Positions 32,573-45,828 of a stretch of DNA of 64,000 bases are shown piece after piece. The notes under the pieces are model-generated. The model saw only the letters and a list, made by a program, of their open reading frames with translations. It was not told the DNA's origin and did no database searches. Within the stretch, counting starts at the first letter, position 1, and each line of letters begins with the position of its first letter. Source of the DNA: Rhodococcus opacus B4 (lineage in GTDB: Bacteria; Actinomycetota; Actinomycetes; Mycobacteriales; Mycobacteriaceae); contig NC_012522.1 of NCBI RefSeq assembly GCF_000010805.1, forward strand, positions 1,674,001 through 1,738,000. The letters run 5' to 3'. The position numbers were made by a program, and so were the translations under genes.

Positions 32573-33763
32573 TCACTTGTTGATCTTCGTGACCTTGCCG
32601 GCGCCGACCGTACGGCCGCCTTCGCGGATCGCGAAGCGCAGGCCCTCGTCCATGGCGACGGGCTGGATCAGCTTGACGGACATCTCGGTGTTGTCACCGG
32701 GCATGACCATCTCGGTGCCCTCGGGCAGCGTCACAACGCCCGTCACGTCCGTGGTACGGAAGTAGAACTGCGGACGGTAGTTGTTGAAGAACGGCGTGTG
32801 GCGGCCGCCCTCGTCCTTGGACAGGATGTACGCCTGGCCCTCGAACTCGGTGTGCGGGGTGGTGGTGCCGGGCTTGACGACAACCTGTCCACGCTCGACA
32901 TCTTCGCGCTTGATACCACGAACCAGCAGACCGACGTTGTCGCCCGCCTGGCCCGAGTCGAGGAGCTTGCGGAACATCTCGATACCCGTGACCGTGGTCT
33001 TGGTCTTGGTTTCCTTGATGCCGACGATCTCGACGTCCTCGTTGACGTTGATCACGCCACGCTCGATACGACCGGTGACGACGGTGCCACGACCGGTGAT
33101 CGTGAAGACGTCCTCGACGGGCATGAGGAAGGGCTTCTCGGTCTCGCGAACCGGGTCCGGGATGGACTCGTCGACCGCAGCCATGAGCTCGAGGATGTTC
33201 TTGGTCCACTCCGGGTCGCCCTCGAGCGCCTTGAGTGCGGAGACCTTGACGACCGGAGCGTCCTCGTCGAACTCCTGCGCAGCGAGGAGCTCACGGACCT
33301 CCATCTCGACGAGCTCGATGATCTCGTCGTCGTCCACCATGTCGGCCTTGTTCAAGGCGACGAGGATGTACGGCACGCCGACCTGGCGGGCGAGCAGCAC
33401 GTGCTCACGCGTCTGGGGCATCGGGCCGTCGGTGGCCGCGACCACGAGGATGGCGCCGTCCATCTGCGCCGCACCGGTGATCATGTTCTTGATGTAGTCG
33501 GCGTGACCGGGAGCATCGACGTGCGCGTAGTGGCGCTTCTCGGTCTGGTACTCAACATGCGAGATGTTGATCGTGATACCGCGAGCCTTCTCCTCAGGAG
33601 CCTTGTCGATCTCGTCGAAGGCCGAGGCCTCGTTGAGATCCGGGTACGCGTCATGCAGAACCTTGGTGATGGCCGCGGTCAGCGTGGTCTTGCCGTGGTC
33701 GACGTGACCGATGGTGCCGATGTTCACGTGCGGCTTCGTCCGCTCGAACTTCGCCTTCGCCAC
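32573..33763 (-). CDS. tuf: Elongation factor Tu
   Basis: A 396-residue EF-Tu. G1 GHVDHGKT (residues 19-26), the G2-region segment [14 protein letters not shown]3 DAPGHADY, G4 NKAD and the C-terminal aminoacyl-tRNA-binding barrels are all intact. It delivers aminoacyl-tRNA to the ribosome. It is the last gene of the rpsL-rpsG-fusA-tuf order and follows fusA by 89 bases, enough for an additional promoter. The length is normal for the family. Confidence 0.98.
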   Translation of the reverse strand: MAKAKFERTKPHVNIGTIGHVDHGKTTLTAAITKVLHDAYPDLNEASAFDEIDKAPEEKARGITINISHVEYQTEKRHYAHVDAPGHADYIKNMITGAAQMDGAILVVAATDGPMPQTREHVLLARQVGVPYILVALNKADMVDDDEIIELVEMEVRELLAAQEFDEDAPVVKVSALKALEGDPEWTKNILELMAAVDESIPDPVRETEKPFLMPVEDVFTITGRGTVVTGRIERGVINVNEDVEIVGIKETKTKTTVTGIEMFRKLLDSGQAGDNVGLLVRGIKREDVERGQVVVKPGTTTPHTEFEGQAYILSKDEGGRHTPFFNNYRPQFYFRTTDVTGVVTLPEGTEMVMPGDNTEMSVKLIQPVAMDEGLRFAIREGGRTVGAGKVTKINK

Positions 33764-33852
33764 TGTGTGTCCTCCTGGACTGATTGATGCTTGCGGTATG
33801 CAGCAGTGCGGTTGTTATTACTGGGTCGTGCTTCGGCCGGCTGGAACCGAGG

Positions 33853-35955
<2,103 letters not shown>

Positions 35956-36079
35956 AGGATTCTTCCCCGCTCGTAGCTCGTGTATCGGGTGTCGGCCTCC
36001 CCGGTGTTCCACCAGCGGGGCCATTGTCTCGAGTTGTAGATCAGCCGGTCCCCGGTAGGGGCCCGACGTGCGACGACGC

Positions 36080-36108
36080 CGGAGCAGTCACGGTAGGTGA
36101 CTGCTCCG
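36080..36108 (-). terminator. Hairpin between rpsG and fusA (attenuator or partial terminator)
   Basis: A perfect 12-bp stem (CGGAGCAGTCAC at 36080-36091 with its complement at 36097-36108) and a 5-base loop, 8 bases beyond the rpsG stop. There is no T-tract, so read-through into fusA is likely. Confidence 0.6.
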
Positions 36109-36116
36109 ACGTGACG

Positions 36117-36587
36117 TCACCAGCGGTAGTGGGCGAATGCCTTGTTGGCTTCGGCCATCTTGTGGGTGTCCTCGCGACGCTTCACAGCGGCACCCAGGCC
36201 GTTGCTGGCGTCGAGCAGCTCGTTCGCGAGACGCTCGACCATCGTCTTCTCACGGCGCTGCCGCGAGAAGGTGACCAGCCAACGGAGTGCGAGGGTGGTG
36301 GAGCGACCCGGACGAACCTCGACCGGCACCTGGTAGGTGGCGCCACCGACACGGCGGCTGCGCACCTCGAGGGCGGGCTTGACGTTGTCCAGGGCGCGCT
36401 TGAGCGTGACGACCGGGTCGGTGCCGGTCTTCTCACGCGCGACCTCGAGCGCTTCGTACACGATGCGCTCGGCGGTGGACTTCTTGCCGTCCAGGAGAAT
36501 CTTGTTGACGAGCTGCGTCACCAGGGGCGAACCGTAGACCGGGTCGTTGATGAGCGGACGCTTCGGAGCGGGGCCCTTACGTGGCAT
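36117..36587 (-). CDS. rpsG: 30S ribosomal protein S7
   Basis: A 156-residue S7 ([10 protein letters not shown], then [20 protein letters not shown] and [15 protein letters not shown]). S7 nucleates assembly of the 30S head and contacts the tRNA E-site. In other bacteria it can feed back on its own mRNA. Its ATG overlaps the rpsL TAA by one base (TAATG), so the two are translated together. The length equals that of mycobacterial S7. Confidence 0.98.
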   Translation of the reverse strand: MPRKGPAPKRPLINDPVYGSPLVTQLVNKILLDGKKSTAERIVYEALEVAREKTGTDPVVTLKRALDNVKPALEVRSRRVGGATYQVPVEVRPGRSTTLALRWLVTFSRQRREKTMVERLANELLDASNGLGAAVKRREDTHKMAEANKAFAHYRW

Positions 36588-36961
36588 TAGCTCTTCTCCT
36601 TCTTGGCGCCGTAGCGGCTGCGGGCCTGCTTGCGGCCCTTGACACCCTGGGTGTCGAGGGAGCCGCGGATGATCTTGTAGCGCACACCGGGGAGGTCCTT
36701 CACACGACCACCGCGGACGAGCACCATCGAGTGCTCCTGCAGGTTGTGGCCCTCGCCCGGGATGTAAGCGGTGACCTCGACGGAGCTGGTCAAGCGCACA
36801 CGCGCGACCTTACGGAGCGCCGAGTTCGGCTTCTTCGGGGTGGTGGTGTACACGCGGGTGCACACGCCACGACGCTGCGGGCTGCCCTTGAGGGCTGCCG
36901 TCTTGACCTTCGCGGTCTTGTCGCGGCGGCCCTTGCGGACCAGCTGGTTGATGGTTGGCAT
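36587..36961 (-). CDS. rpsL: 30S ribosomal protein S12
   Basis: A 124-residue S12. The decoding-centre loops [12 protein letters not shown] and [13 protein letters not shown] keep the lysines whose substitution gives streptomycin resistance, so the gene looks wild type for that trait. The gene is first in the str-type order rpsL-rpsG-fusA-tuf. It has a long upstream region with a possible promoter and several dyads. Confidence 0.98.
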   Translation of the reverse strand: MPTINQLVRKGRRDKTAKVKTAALKGSPQRRGVCTRVYTTTPKKPNSALRKVARVRLTSSVEVTAYIPGEGHNLQEHSMVLVRGGRVKDLPGVRYKIIRGSLDTQGVKGRKQARSRYGAKKEKS

Positions 36962-37323
36962 TTACCGGCTTTCTTCGTGTTGAACAGACTGCTCTGGACA
37001 AGCAACCTTGGCTGTTCTGAAATTAGGGATCTAGCAGTTGGGGCAAGAGAGCTGCTGCCCCTCACCCGCACCTCGAGCTGCACCCGAGGTCGGGTGTGTC
37101 GCATACCCCCACACAGGCAGCCGGATGCTCGTTCCATGCAGAAATCTGCACGAACGCGCGCACGGCAATACCTCGCTAGGCACACAGATCGGCCCGGGCA
37201 TGCCGGACACGACCCACAACGATACCCGGCGGCGCGCCGGAAGGTCAAAGTGGGCGGACAATGGTAAAGGCTGACCTGCGATGTCGGGAACTGCTCGGAG
37301 CTGTCGGTACGGGCAAGGGCACA
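36962..37323 (-). promoter_or_regulatory. rpsL upstream region: candidate promoter and structured leader
   Basis: A 362-bp gene-free stretch. On the minus strand TTGACC (37248-37243) and TATCGT (37224-37219) are spaced by 18 bp, a candidate sigma-70-type promoter giving a leader of about 250 nt. The leader contains dyads at 37131-37155 (core TGCAGA-AA-TCTGCA), 37081-37096 (CACCCGA-GG-TCGGGTG) and 37040-37061 (GGGGCA...TGCCCC). The last competes with AGCAG/CTGCT pairing at 37033-37056. No open frame in it looks coding. Confidence 0.5.
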
Positions 37324-37863
37324 TCAACTACTCAGATTGAGCGTCAGATCGGCTAGCGTCGATGCCGCCTGGCACGGGTCTGCCGCCCCCGTCTGGAACT
37401 GTACCCACCAGCCGACGATCCCCGCGGAGGGCGACCCGACCGTCACTCCGCACGCCCCCGGATCGCTGGGCGGACGCATCACGACGGCCCTGCGCCCCTG
37501 GATGGTGGACGCTTCCACCGTGTAGCCGAGCTTTTCCGCGGTCGACTTCTCCGTGTCGAGGGAGCCCGTCTCGAACCAGTTGAACGTCACCTTCACGGGA
37601 CCGTTCGCCCCGACCGCGTCCCAGCGGCAGATCGCACCGAAGAAGCCCCGTTCGATGGCGTCGGCGCCGACGGTCTGCGCGATCTGTTCGTCGGCGACCG
37701 CGTTGCACTCCTCGAGCAAGGCCGTGAACTGTTCGGTGTTCCCCGAGGAGGAAGCACCCTCCACCGTCGGTGAGCCCTCGATCGTCGACCCGCACCCCGC
37801 GATCAGCCCGACCACGGTGGCCGCGGTCAGCACCCGCGCGGCGCGCCACGTCCGCCTGCCCAT
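37324..37863 (-). CDS. DUF3558-type lipoprotein 1
   Basis: A 179-residue lipoprotein. The lipobox IAGC gives Cys24; mature residues begin GSTIEGSPTVEG. The domain has the DUF3558 layout: LLEECNAVADEQIAQTVGAD, CRWD, then VKVTFNWFETGSL and a final Cys-containing stretch DPCQAASTLADLTL. DUF3558 proteins are exported actinobacterial lipoproteins of unknown role. A paralogue lies 11 bases upstream. ATG 37863 has GGGGGAG in front. Confidence 0.82.
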   Translation of the reverse strand: MGRRTWRAARVLTAATVVGLIAGCGSTIEGSPTVEGASSSGNTEQFTALLEECNAVADEQIAQTVGADAIERGFFGAICRWDAVGANGPVKVTFNWFETGSLDTEKSTAEKLGYTVEASTIQGRRAVVMRPPSDPGACGVTVGSPSAGIVGWWVQFQTGAADPCQAASTLADLTLNLSS

Positions 37864-37874
37864 CACTCCCCCGC

Positions 37875-38399
37875 TCACTTTGCCCTCGACACGCTGAGTT
37901 CGGCGAGGTCGCGCGCCACCTTGCACGGATCCGCCGCGGGTTGAGCGTCCGCATACATCACCGACCAGTGCACGAAGTCACCGCCGAATTCCACGCCGAG
38001 TTCACACAGAATTCCTTCGGACGAGGCGATGAAGCCGGGATGTCCTTGGATGTCGATGTCGGTGGCCGGCCTGCCGATCAGCTCGGAACCCGCCCGCTCG
38101 CGGCCGATCGGACTGCCGCGGTACCACGAGAACGTGACGCTGGGACCGCCGATTCCCGCGGTTTCCCATTCACAGCCGACGGAATTGCGCGTCACCCCGG
38201 TGAAGGGAGGCATCCCGAACGCCTTCGCCACCTCGTCGTCGGTGACCGAACCGCACTGGCCGAAAAACGGGCCCGGATCGGTCACCTGCGGAAGACTCTG
38301 CGCGGCGGGTGCGGTACCGGAATCGTCTCCGTCTCCCCCACAGCCGGCCAGACCGGCCGCGACGGTGATCAGGACGAGCGCTCCCCATTTCCGGCCCAT
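37875..38399 (-). CDS. DUF3558-type lipoprotein 2
   Basis: A 174-residue lipoprotein. The lipobox LAGC gives Cys20, followed by a Gly/Asp-rich linker. The domain shows the DUF3558 pattern: FFGQCGSVTDDEVAKAFGMP, GCEWET, VTFSWYRGSPIG and DPCKVARDLAELSV, with four cysteines as in its neighbour. A tandem DUF3558 pair beside rpsL recalls Rv0679c-Rv0680c of M. tuberculosis. It is transcribed ahead of lipoprotein 1, probably as one unit. Confidence 0.82.
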   Translation of the reverse strand: MGRKWGALVLITVAAGLAGCGGDGDDSGTAPAAQSLPQVTDPGPFFGQCGSVTDDEVAKAFGMPPFTGVTRNSVGCEWETAGIGGPSVTFSWYRGSPIGRERAGSELIGRPATDIDIQGHPGFIASSEGILCELGVEFGGDFVHWSVMYADAQPAADPCKVARDLAELSVSRAK

Positions 38400-38437
38400 G
38401 GTCGGTGACTCTACCGATCCCCGCGATCTTTGCCCGG

Positions 38438-39079
38438 TCAGTCGAGGACGGCCGCGTCGAGGCTCCACGGCTCCGCCAACTCACCGTTCCGCGGCAATGC
38501 CGCATCCAGCTGCGCCGCCCACTGCCGCACGATCTCCGCGCGTCTCTTGGAGTCGTCGGTGAGCACGTCGGCCAGGCCGAGTCCGCGGGCGAGATCGAGG
38601 GTGGCCTGGACCAGCCGGTGCGCCACCGGATCGGCGTCGTCGAACCCGAAGTGTTCGACCGCCGTGCGGTGCGCGACCCGGCCGAACCGTTCCTCGAGCG
38701 GCACGATCCGGGCCCGGAGTTCGGGGTCGGCGGCGGCCGCCGTCCACACCTGCAGCGCCGCCTTGAACAGGGTGCCGGTGTAGTAGTCGACGAGCCGCGA
38801 CACCACCGCCTCGGTGCGCCCCTCCCCGGTCGGCAGATCGGTGGCCTCGCGCCGGGCCTGTTCCATCCGGGCGTCGAACATGACCTCGAGCGCCGCGGTG
38901 ATGAGGTCTTCGCGGGTGGGGAAATGGTGCTGGGTCGCGCCGCGGGACACGCCGGCGCGCTGCGCGACGAGGCTCACCGTCGTCGCGCCCCAGCCCAGTT
39001 CGGCGAGGCAGTCGATGGTGACCTCGAGGAGGTGCCCGCGCGTGACCCGGCTACGGTCCTGCTTCGGTTCGCGGGTCAT
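38438..39079 (-). CDS. TetR-family transcriptional regulator
   Basis: A 213-residue TetR protein. The HTH lies at about residues 28-50 (ATTVSLVAQRAGVSRGATQH followed by HFPTREDLI). The C-terminal ligand domain is helical. It lies 59 bases downstream of the carboxylase operon in the same direction and could report on an acyl-CoA intermediate, but a short hairpin separates it, so it may have its own promoter. The divergent-operator arrangement usual for autoregulated TetR genes is absent. Confidence 0.85.
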   Translation of the reverse strand: MTREPKQDRSRVTRGHLLEVTIDCLAELGWGATTVSLVAQRAGVSRGATQHHFPTREDLITAALEVMFDARMEQARREATDLPTGEGRTEAVVSRLVDYYTGTLFKAALQVWTAAAADPELRARIVPLEERFGRVAHRTAVEHFGFDDADPVAHRLVQATLDLARGLGLADVLTDDSKRRAEIVRQWAAQLDAALPRNGELAEPWSLDAAVLD

Positions 39080-39122
39080 GTGTCACTTCCTCTCGTCGCG
39101 CTGCGCGCCCGTGCGCGGTGAG

Positions 39123-39138
39123 CGAGTCCTGAGACTCG
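39123..39138 (-). terminator. Short hairpin after echA7
   Basis: CGAGTC-CTGA-GACTCG, directly beyond the echA7 stop. A 6-bp stem with a 4-base loop, no T-tract; at most a weak terminator before the TetR gene. Confidence 0.35.
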
Positions 39139-39939
39139 TCAACCACGCACGGGGCCGGACGCCCATCTCGGCGGCCGCTTCTGCAGAAACGCCATCATGC
39201 CTTCCCGCGCCTCCTCGGATTCGAACAGCCTCGCCGACTGGGCGGTCAGCTCGTCGGTATAGCGGTCGAAGTCGGCGAGAACTGCGCGCGTCGTCAACGT
39301 CTTCGATTCGGCCATGCCCTGCGGCGACGCCTGCCGCAGCTGGTCCAGCAACTCCTCGACGGTGTCCGCCGGATCCTCGGCGGACTCACTGATCAGCCCG
39401 ATCGCCTCCGCCTCGTGGGCCCCGAACTTCTCACCCGTCAGCAGGTAGCGGCTCGCGGCGCGCGAATCGATCCGGGGCAGCACGGTCAACGAGATGATCG
39501 ACGCCGCGAGTCCGAGCCGGACCTCGGTGAGCGCGAACGTGCTGCGCGGCCCGGCGACGGCGAGGTCGCACGCCCCGACCAGGCCCATGCCCCCGGCCCT
39601 GACGTGACCGTCGATCCGGGCGATCACTGGTTTCGGCAGTTCCACGATGGCCCGCAGCAGTTCGGCCATCTGCCGAGTGCGCGAGCCGACGTCGCCGGAC
39701 GTCTCGCTCAGATCCGCCCCGGCGCAGAACGTGCCGCCGGTGTGGGTGAGGACGACGCCGCGGACGTCGTTGTCCGCGGCGGCGTCCCGCAATCCCTGCA
39801 GCAGTTCGTCCACGAGCCTGCCGGAGATCGCGTTCCTGTTGTGCGGCGAGTCGAGGGTGAGTGTGGCAAACCCCCGGTTCACCTCGTACCGGACGTACCG
39901 GTCGGCTTCCACATCGGTCATGGGCTGTCCGTTCGACAT
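39139..39939 (-). CDS. echA7: Enoyl-CoA hydratase/methylglutaconyl-CoA hydratase-like (EchA7 type)
   Basis: A 266-residue crotonase. The oxyanion segments GTFCAGADL and VRAGGMGLVGACDLAVAG are clear, and one catalytic Glu is kept in FALTEVRLG; the second Glu position of true hydratases appears replaced (AASII). In the setting of a biotin carboxylase it best fits hydration of a glutaconyl-CoA-type product. It is the last structural gene of the operon, with TGATG overlap to fadE12. The symbol comes from synteny with the M. tuberculosis accA2-accD2 locus. Confidence 0.8.
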   Translation of the reverse strand: MSNGQPMTDVEADRYVRYEVNRGFATLTLDSPHNRNAISGRLVDELLQGLRDAAADNDVRGVVLTHTGGTFCAGADLSETSGDVGSRTRQMAELLRAIVELPKPVIARIDGHVRAGGMGLVGACDLAVAGPRSTFALTEVRLGLAASIISLTVLPRIDSRAASRYLLTGEKFGAHEAEAIGLISESAEDPADTVEELLDQLRQASPQGMAESKTLTTRAVLADFDRYTDELTAQSARLFESEEAREGMMAFLQKRPPRWASGPVRG

Positions 39940-41099
39940 CAGTACGACTTCGGCAGCCCCAGCGAATGCTGGGAGACGAAGTTCAGGACCATTTCCCGGC
40001 TCACCGGGGCGACGCGGGCGATGCGTGCCGCACCGAGCATGGCCGCGAGACCGTATTCCTTGGTCAGGCCGGCGCCGCCGTGCGTCTGGACGGCCTGGTC
40101 GAGCGCCTTGATGCTGGCCTCGGCGGCGGCGTACTTGGCCATGTTGGCGGCCTCGGCGGCACCGAAGTCGTCGCCGCTGTCGTAGAGGACCGCGGCCTTC
40201 TGCATCATCAGCTTGGCGAGTTCCAGTTCGATCTTGATCTGTGCCAGCGGATGCGAGATGCCCTGGTGCGCGCCGATCGGCTCCTTCCACACCGTGCGCT
40301 CCTTCGCGAACCGGACCGCGGCGTCCAGCGCGTACCGGCCCATGCCGATCGCCATGGCGGCGCCGAGGATGCGTTCGGGATTGAGACCCGCGAACAGCTG
40401 CATCAGGGCCGCGTCGTCCTCGCCGACGAGCGCGTCGGCGGGCAACCGGACGTCGTCGAGGAACAGCATGAACTGGTGGTCGGGCTCGACGATGTCCATC
40501 TCCATCGGCGTCTTCACGAAGTTCTCGGCGTCGGTGGGGACGATGAACAGCGCAGGCTTCAGCTTGCCGGTCTTCGAGTCCTCGGTCCGCGCGACGATCA
40601 GCACGGCGTCGGCCTGGTCGACGCCGGAGATGTAGATCTTGTTCCCGGTCAGCAGCCAGTCCTCGCCGTCTCGGCGAGCGGTGGTCGTGATCTGGTGCGA
40701 GTTGGACCCCGCGTCGGCCTCGGTGATGCCGAACGCCATGATCTTCGAACCGTCGGCGAGCGCGGGGAGCCAGGTCTGCTTCTGTTCGAGTGTGCCGTAC
40801 TTGCCGATGATCGTGCCGCAGATGGCGGGCGAGACGACCACCAGCAGGAGGCCGGCTCCGTGGGCGGCGAGTTCTTCCTGGACGAGGGCCAATTCGTAGA
40901 TGCCTGCGCCGCCGCCCCCGTATTCCTCGGGAAGGTTGACGCCGAGGAAGCCGAGTTTCCCGGCCTCGTTCCACAGTTCGGTCAGCGGTTCGCCGCGTCG
41001 CGCCCGGGGCAGCACGTAGTCGACGTAGTTGAAGCGCTCCCCGAGCCTCGACACGGAGGCGCGCAGTTCCTTCTGTTCTTCGGTCTCGATGAAGCTCAT
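39939..41099 (-). CDS. fadE12: Acyl-CoA dehydrogenase (FadE12 type)
   Basis: A 386-residue acyl-CoA dehydrogenase: N-terminal MSFIETEEQKELRASVSRLG, flavin segment FGITEADAGSNSHQITT, and a C-terminal domain with QTHGGAGLTKEYGLAAM. It ends RIARVAPVSREMVLNFV rather than with the common EGT-x-E ending. It should introduce a double bond into an acyl-CoA that the operon's carboxylase then uses. It overlaps accA2 by 4 bases and shares one base with echA7. Confidence 0.86.
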   Translation of the reverse strand: MSFIETEEQKELRASVSRLGERFNYVDYVLPRARRGEPLTELWNEAGKLGFLGVNLPEEYGGGGAGIYELALVQEELAAHGAGLLLVVVSPAICGTIIGKYGTLEQKQTWLPALADGSKIMAFGITEADAGSNSHQITTTARRDGEDWLLTGNKIYISGVDQADAVLIVARTEDSKTGKLKPALFIVPTDAENFVKTPMEMDIVEPDHQFMLFLDDVRLPADALVGEDDAALMQLFAGLNPERILGAAMAIGMGRYALDAAVRFAKERTVWKEPIGAHQGISHPLAQIKIELELAKLMMQKAAVLYDSGDDFGAAEAANMAKYAAAEASIKALDQAVQTHGGAGLTKEYGLAAMLGAARIARVAPVSREMVLNFVSQHSLGLPKSY

Positions 41100-43075
41100 G
41101 ACTCTCCTTCAGCGTGCGCTGCTTCGACAACTGCCAGAACCGTTCCCACGTCGACCTGCTGACCGGCGGTCACGGACAGTTCGGTGAGGACACCGGACGC
41201 CGGTGCCTTGATCGTGTGTTCCATCTTCATCGCCTCGAGCCACACGATCGGCTGACCGGCGGTCACCGAATCACCGGCCTCGGCCCCGACGCGGATGACC
41301 GAGCCCGGCATCGGCGCGAGCAGCGACCCCTCGGCGACGACGGCACTCGGATCGGTGAAACGCGGTGCGGCGTGCAGGCTCACCGGGCCCAGTGCGGAAT
41401 CGACGAAGACGTCGTTCCCGTACCGGGACACCGCGAACGACCGGCGCAGCCCCGCCACATCGAGTGCGACGTGCCGTGCCGTCGCCGACACGAGTGCGAC
41501 GTCGTCGAAGCCCTCGGCCTTCAGCCCGTACCGGGTGTGCCGGTACCGGATCTCGAGGTCTCCGCCGGTGCCGGTGAACGTCTTGCTCTGCGGCACGGAG
41601 GGAAGGTTTCGCCACCCGCTGGGCAGCGAGGGATTCACCGTCGCGACGTCGCGGTTGTGCGCGGCGTCGGCGAGCGCGGCGGCCAGCGCCGACAGTCGCT
41701 CCGCCTCCGCCGAGGCCAGCGGCGACGACAGCACGTCCAGGTCGTGGGTGTCGAAGAAGGCGGTGTCCGTGTCGCCGGCCAGGAAGGCCGGGTGGCGGAG
41801 CACGTTGACCAGGAGGTCGCGGTTGGTGCGCAGACCGTGGATCTGCGCGCGGCCCAGCGCCGTCGCCAGCCGGGTCGCGGCTTGCGTCCTGGTGGGCGCG
41901 AACGAAATGACCTTCGCGAGCATCGGGTCGTAGTGCACGCCGACGGCCGATCCGTCGACCACCCCGGAGTCCAGCCGGATTCCCGGCGAGCGGAGAACGT
42001 CGAATTCGACCGCATTGCCCGGCAATTCGAGGTGATGGACCGGACCGCTCTGTGGCTGCCAGTTCTGCGCGGGATCCTCCGCGTACAACCGGACCTCGAT
42101 GGAGTGGCCGGACACGGCGGGCGACTCGGCGCCCAGCGCCAGCCCGTTCGCGACCTGCAACTGCAGGTCCACGAGGTCGAGTCCGGTGGTGCATTCGGTG
42201 ACGGGATGCTCCACCTGCAGGCGGGTGTTCATCTCGAGGAAGTAGAAGTCGCCCGCATGGTCGGCCAGGAACTCGACCGTTCCCGCCCCCTCGTAGTCGA
42301 TGGCCTTCGCCGCGAGCCGGGCGGCCTCGAACAGCCGCTCACGCATCCCGGGGACGGTCTCGACCAGTGGCGACGGCGCCTCTTCCACCACCTTCTGGTG
42401 CCGGCGCTGGATGGAGCATTCGCGCTCCCCCACCGCCCAGACGGTTCCGTGCCGGTCGGCCATCACCTGGACCTCGATGTGCCTGCCCGTTTCGAGGTAG
42501 CGCTCGCAGAACACGGTCGGGTCGCCGAACGCCGATTGCGCCTCGCGTCGGGCGCCTTCCAGCTGTTCGGGCAGGTCCGCGAGTGCCCGCACGACGCGCA
42601 TGCCGCGCCCGCCGCCGCCGGCGGACGCCTTGACGAGAACCGGCAGATCGGCTTCGGTGACGGCGTCCGGGTCGAGTTCGGCGAGCACCGGGACCCCGGC
42701 GGCGGCCATCAACTTCTTGGACTCCACCTTGGAGCCCATCATCTCGATGGCCGGCGCGGGCGGTCCGATCCACGTCAGCCCCGCGTTGTGGACGGCGCGC
42801 GCGAAAGCCGCGTTCTCGGAGAGGAACCCGTAGCCGGGGTGGACGGCGTCGGCGCCGGCTAGCAGCGCCGCCTCGATGACGAGGTCACCGCGCAGGTAGG
42901 TGTCGCCGGGACTGTTGCCCGGCAGCCGGACCGCGGCGTCGGCCTCGGTGACGTGCGGGCCGAGTGCATCGGCGTCCGAGAACACCGCGACGGTCCCGAT
43001 GCCTGCCCGGCGGCAGGTGGCGAAGACGCGGCGGGCGATCTCACCGCGGTTGGCAACCAATACGGACTCGATCAT
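41096..43075 (-). CDS. accA2: Acyl-CoA carboxylase alpha subunit (biotin carboxylase + biotin carrier)
   Basis: A 659-residue protein with an N-terminal biotin carboxylase (LVANRGEIARRVFATC, ATP-grasp loop GGGGRGMRVV, then ECSIQRRHQKVVEEAPSP and EMNTRLQVEHPVTE) and a C-terminal carrier domain with EAMKMEH, biotinyl-Lys617. The size and layout are those of methylcrotonyl-CoA/geranyl-CoA carboxylase alpha subunits. It carboxylates biotin with ATP and bicarbonate for the neighbouring beta subunit. The gene lies 9 bases after accD2. Confidence 0.92.
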   Translation of the reverse strand: MIESVLVANRGEIARRVFATCRRAGIGTVAVFSDADALGPHVTEADAAVRLPGNSPGDTYLRGDLVIEAALLAGADAVHPGYGFLSENAAFARAVHNAGLTWIGPPAPAIEMMGSKVESKKLMAAAGVPVLAELDPDAVTEADLPVLVKASAGGGGRGMRVVRALADLPEQLEGARREAQSAFGDPTVFCERYLETGRHIEVQVMADRHGTVWAVGERECSIQRRHQKVVEEAPSPLVETVPGMRERLFEAARLAAKAIDYEGAGTVEFLADHAGDFYFLEMNTRLQVEHPVTECTTGLDLVDLQLQVANGLALGAESPAVSGHSIEVRLYAEDPAQNWQPQSGPVHHLELPGNAVEFDVLRSPGIRLDSGVVDGSAVGVHYDPMLAKVISFAPTRTQAATRLATALGRAQIHGLRTNRDLLVNVLRHPAFLAGDTDTAFFDTHDLDVLSSPLASAEAERLSALAAALADAAHNRDVATVNPSLPSGWRNLPSVPQSKTFTGTGGDLEIRYRHTRYGLKAEGFDDVALVSATARHVALDVAGLRRSFAVSRYGNDVFVDSALGPVSLHAAPRFTDPSAVVAEGSLLAPMPGSVIRVGAEAGDSVTAGQPIVWLEAMKMEHTIKAPASGVLTELSVTAGQQVDVGTVLAVVEAAHAEGES

Positions 43076-43084
43076 GTTCGTGCC

Positions 43085-44679
<1,595 letters not shown>

Positions 44680-44683
<4 letters not shown>

Positions 44684-45828
44684 GACTGATACCCCAATCG
44701 CTTTGCCGCGAGCCCCGTCAGGATCTCGGTGGTCCCGCCACCGATTCCGAGGATGCGCATGTCGCGGTACTGCCGTTCCACTTCGCTCTCCCGCATGTAG
44801 CCGAGACCGCCGAACAGCTGGACGGCCTGGTTGGCCACCCACTCGCCGGCCTCGACGGCGGTGTTCTTCGCGAAACAGACCTCCGCGATGAAGTCCTCGT
44901 TCGACACGAGCGATCGCTCCACCAGCGCCCGGGTGTAGACGCGGGCCACGTCCGTTCGCCGCGCCATCTCGGTGACGGTGTTCTGCACCGACTGCCTGCT
45001 GATCAGTGGCCGGCCGAACGTCTCGCGGTCGCGCACCCACTGCAATGTCAGGTCGAGGCACCGCTGCGCGCTCGAATACGCCTGGGCCGCGAGGGCGATG
45101 CGCTCGGTGAGGAACGCCTGGGCGATCTGCGCGAATCCGCTGTTCTCCTCGCCGACCAGGTTGGCCGCGGGGACCCGTGCGTCGACGAACGACAGCTCGG
45201 CGGTATCGGACGCCCGCCAGCCCATCTTGTCGAGTTTTCGGGCCACCTCGAATCCCGGTGTGCCCTTCTCGATCACGAGGAGGGACACCCCGGCCGCCCC
45301 GGCGCCGCCGGTCCGGACGGCGGTGACCACGAAGTCGGCGCGGACGGCGGACGTGATGAACGTCTTGGCGCCGTTGACGACGAAGTGGTCGCCGTCGCGG
45401 ACCGCGGCGGTCCGCAGGTGCCCGACGTCGGAACCGCCGCCGGGTTCGGTGATGGCGAGCGAGCCGATGAGCTCTCCGCGCAGCGTGGGGCGGACCCACT
45501 TCTCGATCTGCTCGGGGTTCCCGGCCGCGGCGAGATGCGGCAGCGCGATGCCGGAGGTGAACAGGGAGGCGAACACGCCGCCCGACGCACCTGCCTGGTG
45601 GAATTCCTCGCAGATCAGCACCGCGTCGACGAGGTCGCCGCCCTCGCCGCCGACGGATTCGGGGAAGCCGGCGCCCAGCAGTCCCAGCTCGGCGGCGTCA
45701 CGGTGGAGAGTGCGGGGCAGTTCACCGTCGCGCTCCCACTCGTCCAGGTTGGGCAGTACCTGTCGTTCGACGAAGCTGCGCACCGTCTTGCGCAGCTCCT
45801 GCCGCTCCGGTGTGTCCCACACGCTCAC
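44680..45828 (-). CDS. fadE13: Acyl-CoA dehydrogenase (FadE13 type)
   Basis: A 382-residue acyl-CoA dehydrogenase. GSLAITEPGGGSDVGHLRTA and NGAKTFITSAVRADF bind flavin and substrate; QLFGGLGYMRESEVERQYRD and ILGIGGGTTEIL close the protein. The last motif has Gly where medium-chain enzymes keep catalytic Glu, as in isovaleryl-CoA-type enzymes that use a Glu from an earlier helix. This suggests branched substrates. It shares one base with the AtuA gene and 4 with accD2. Confidence 0.87.

Noticed and set aside
37225-37242. GC-rich palindrome CCGGCGCGCC in the spacer of the candidate rpsL promoter as an operator.
   Set aside because: Short GC palindromes are frequent by chance at this base composition.
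36962-37323. tRNA or small-RNA gene upstream of rpsL.
   Set aside because: No cloverleaf, anticodon arm or CCA end could be drawn; the dyads fit a leader better.
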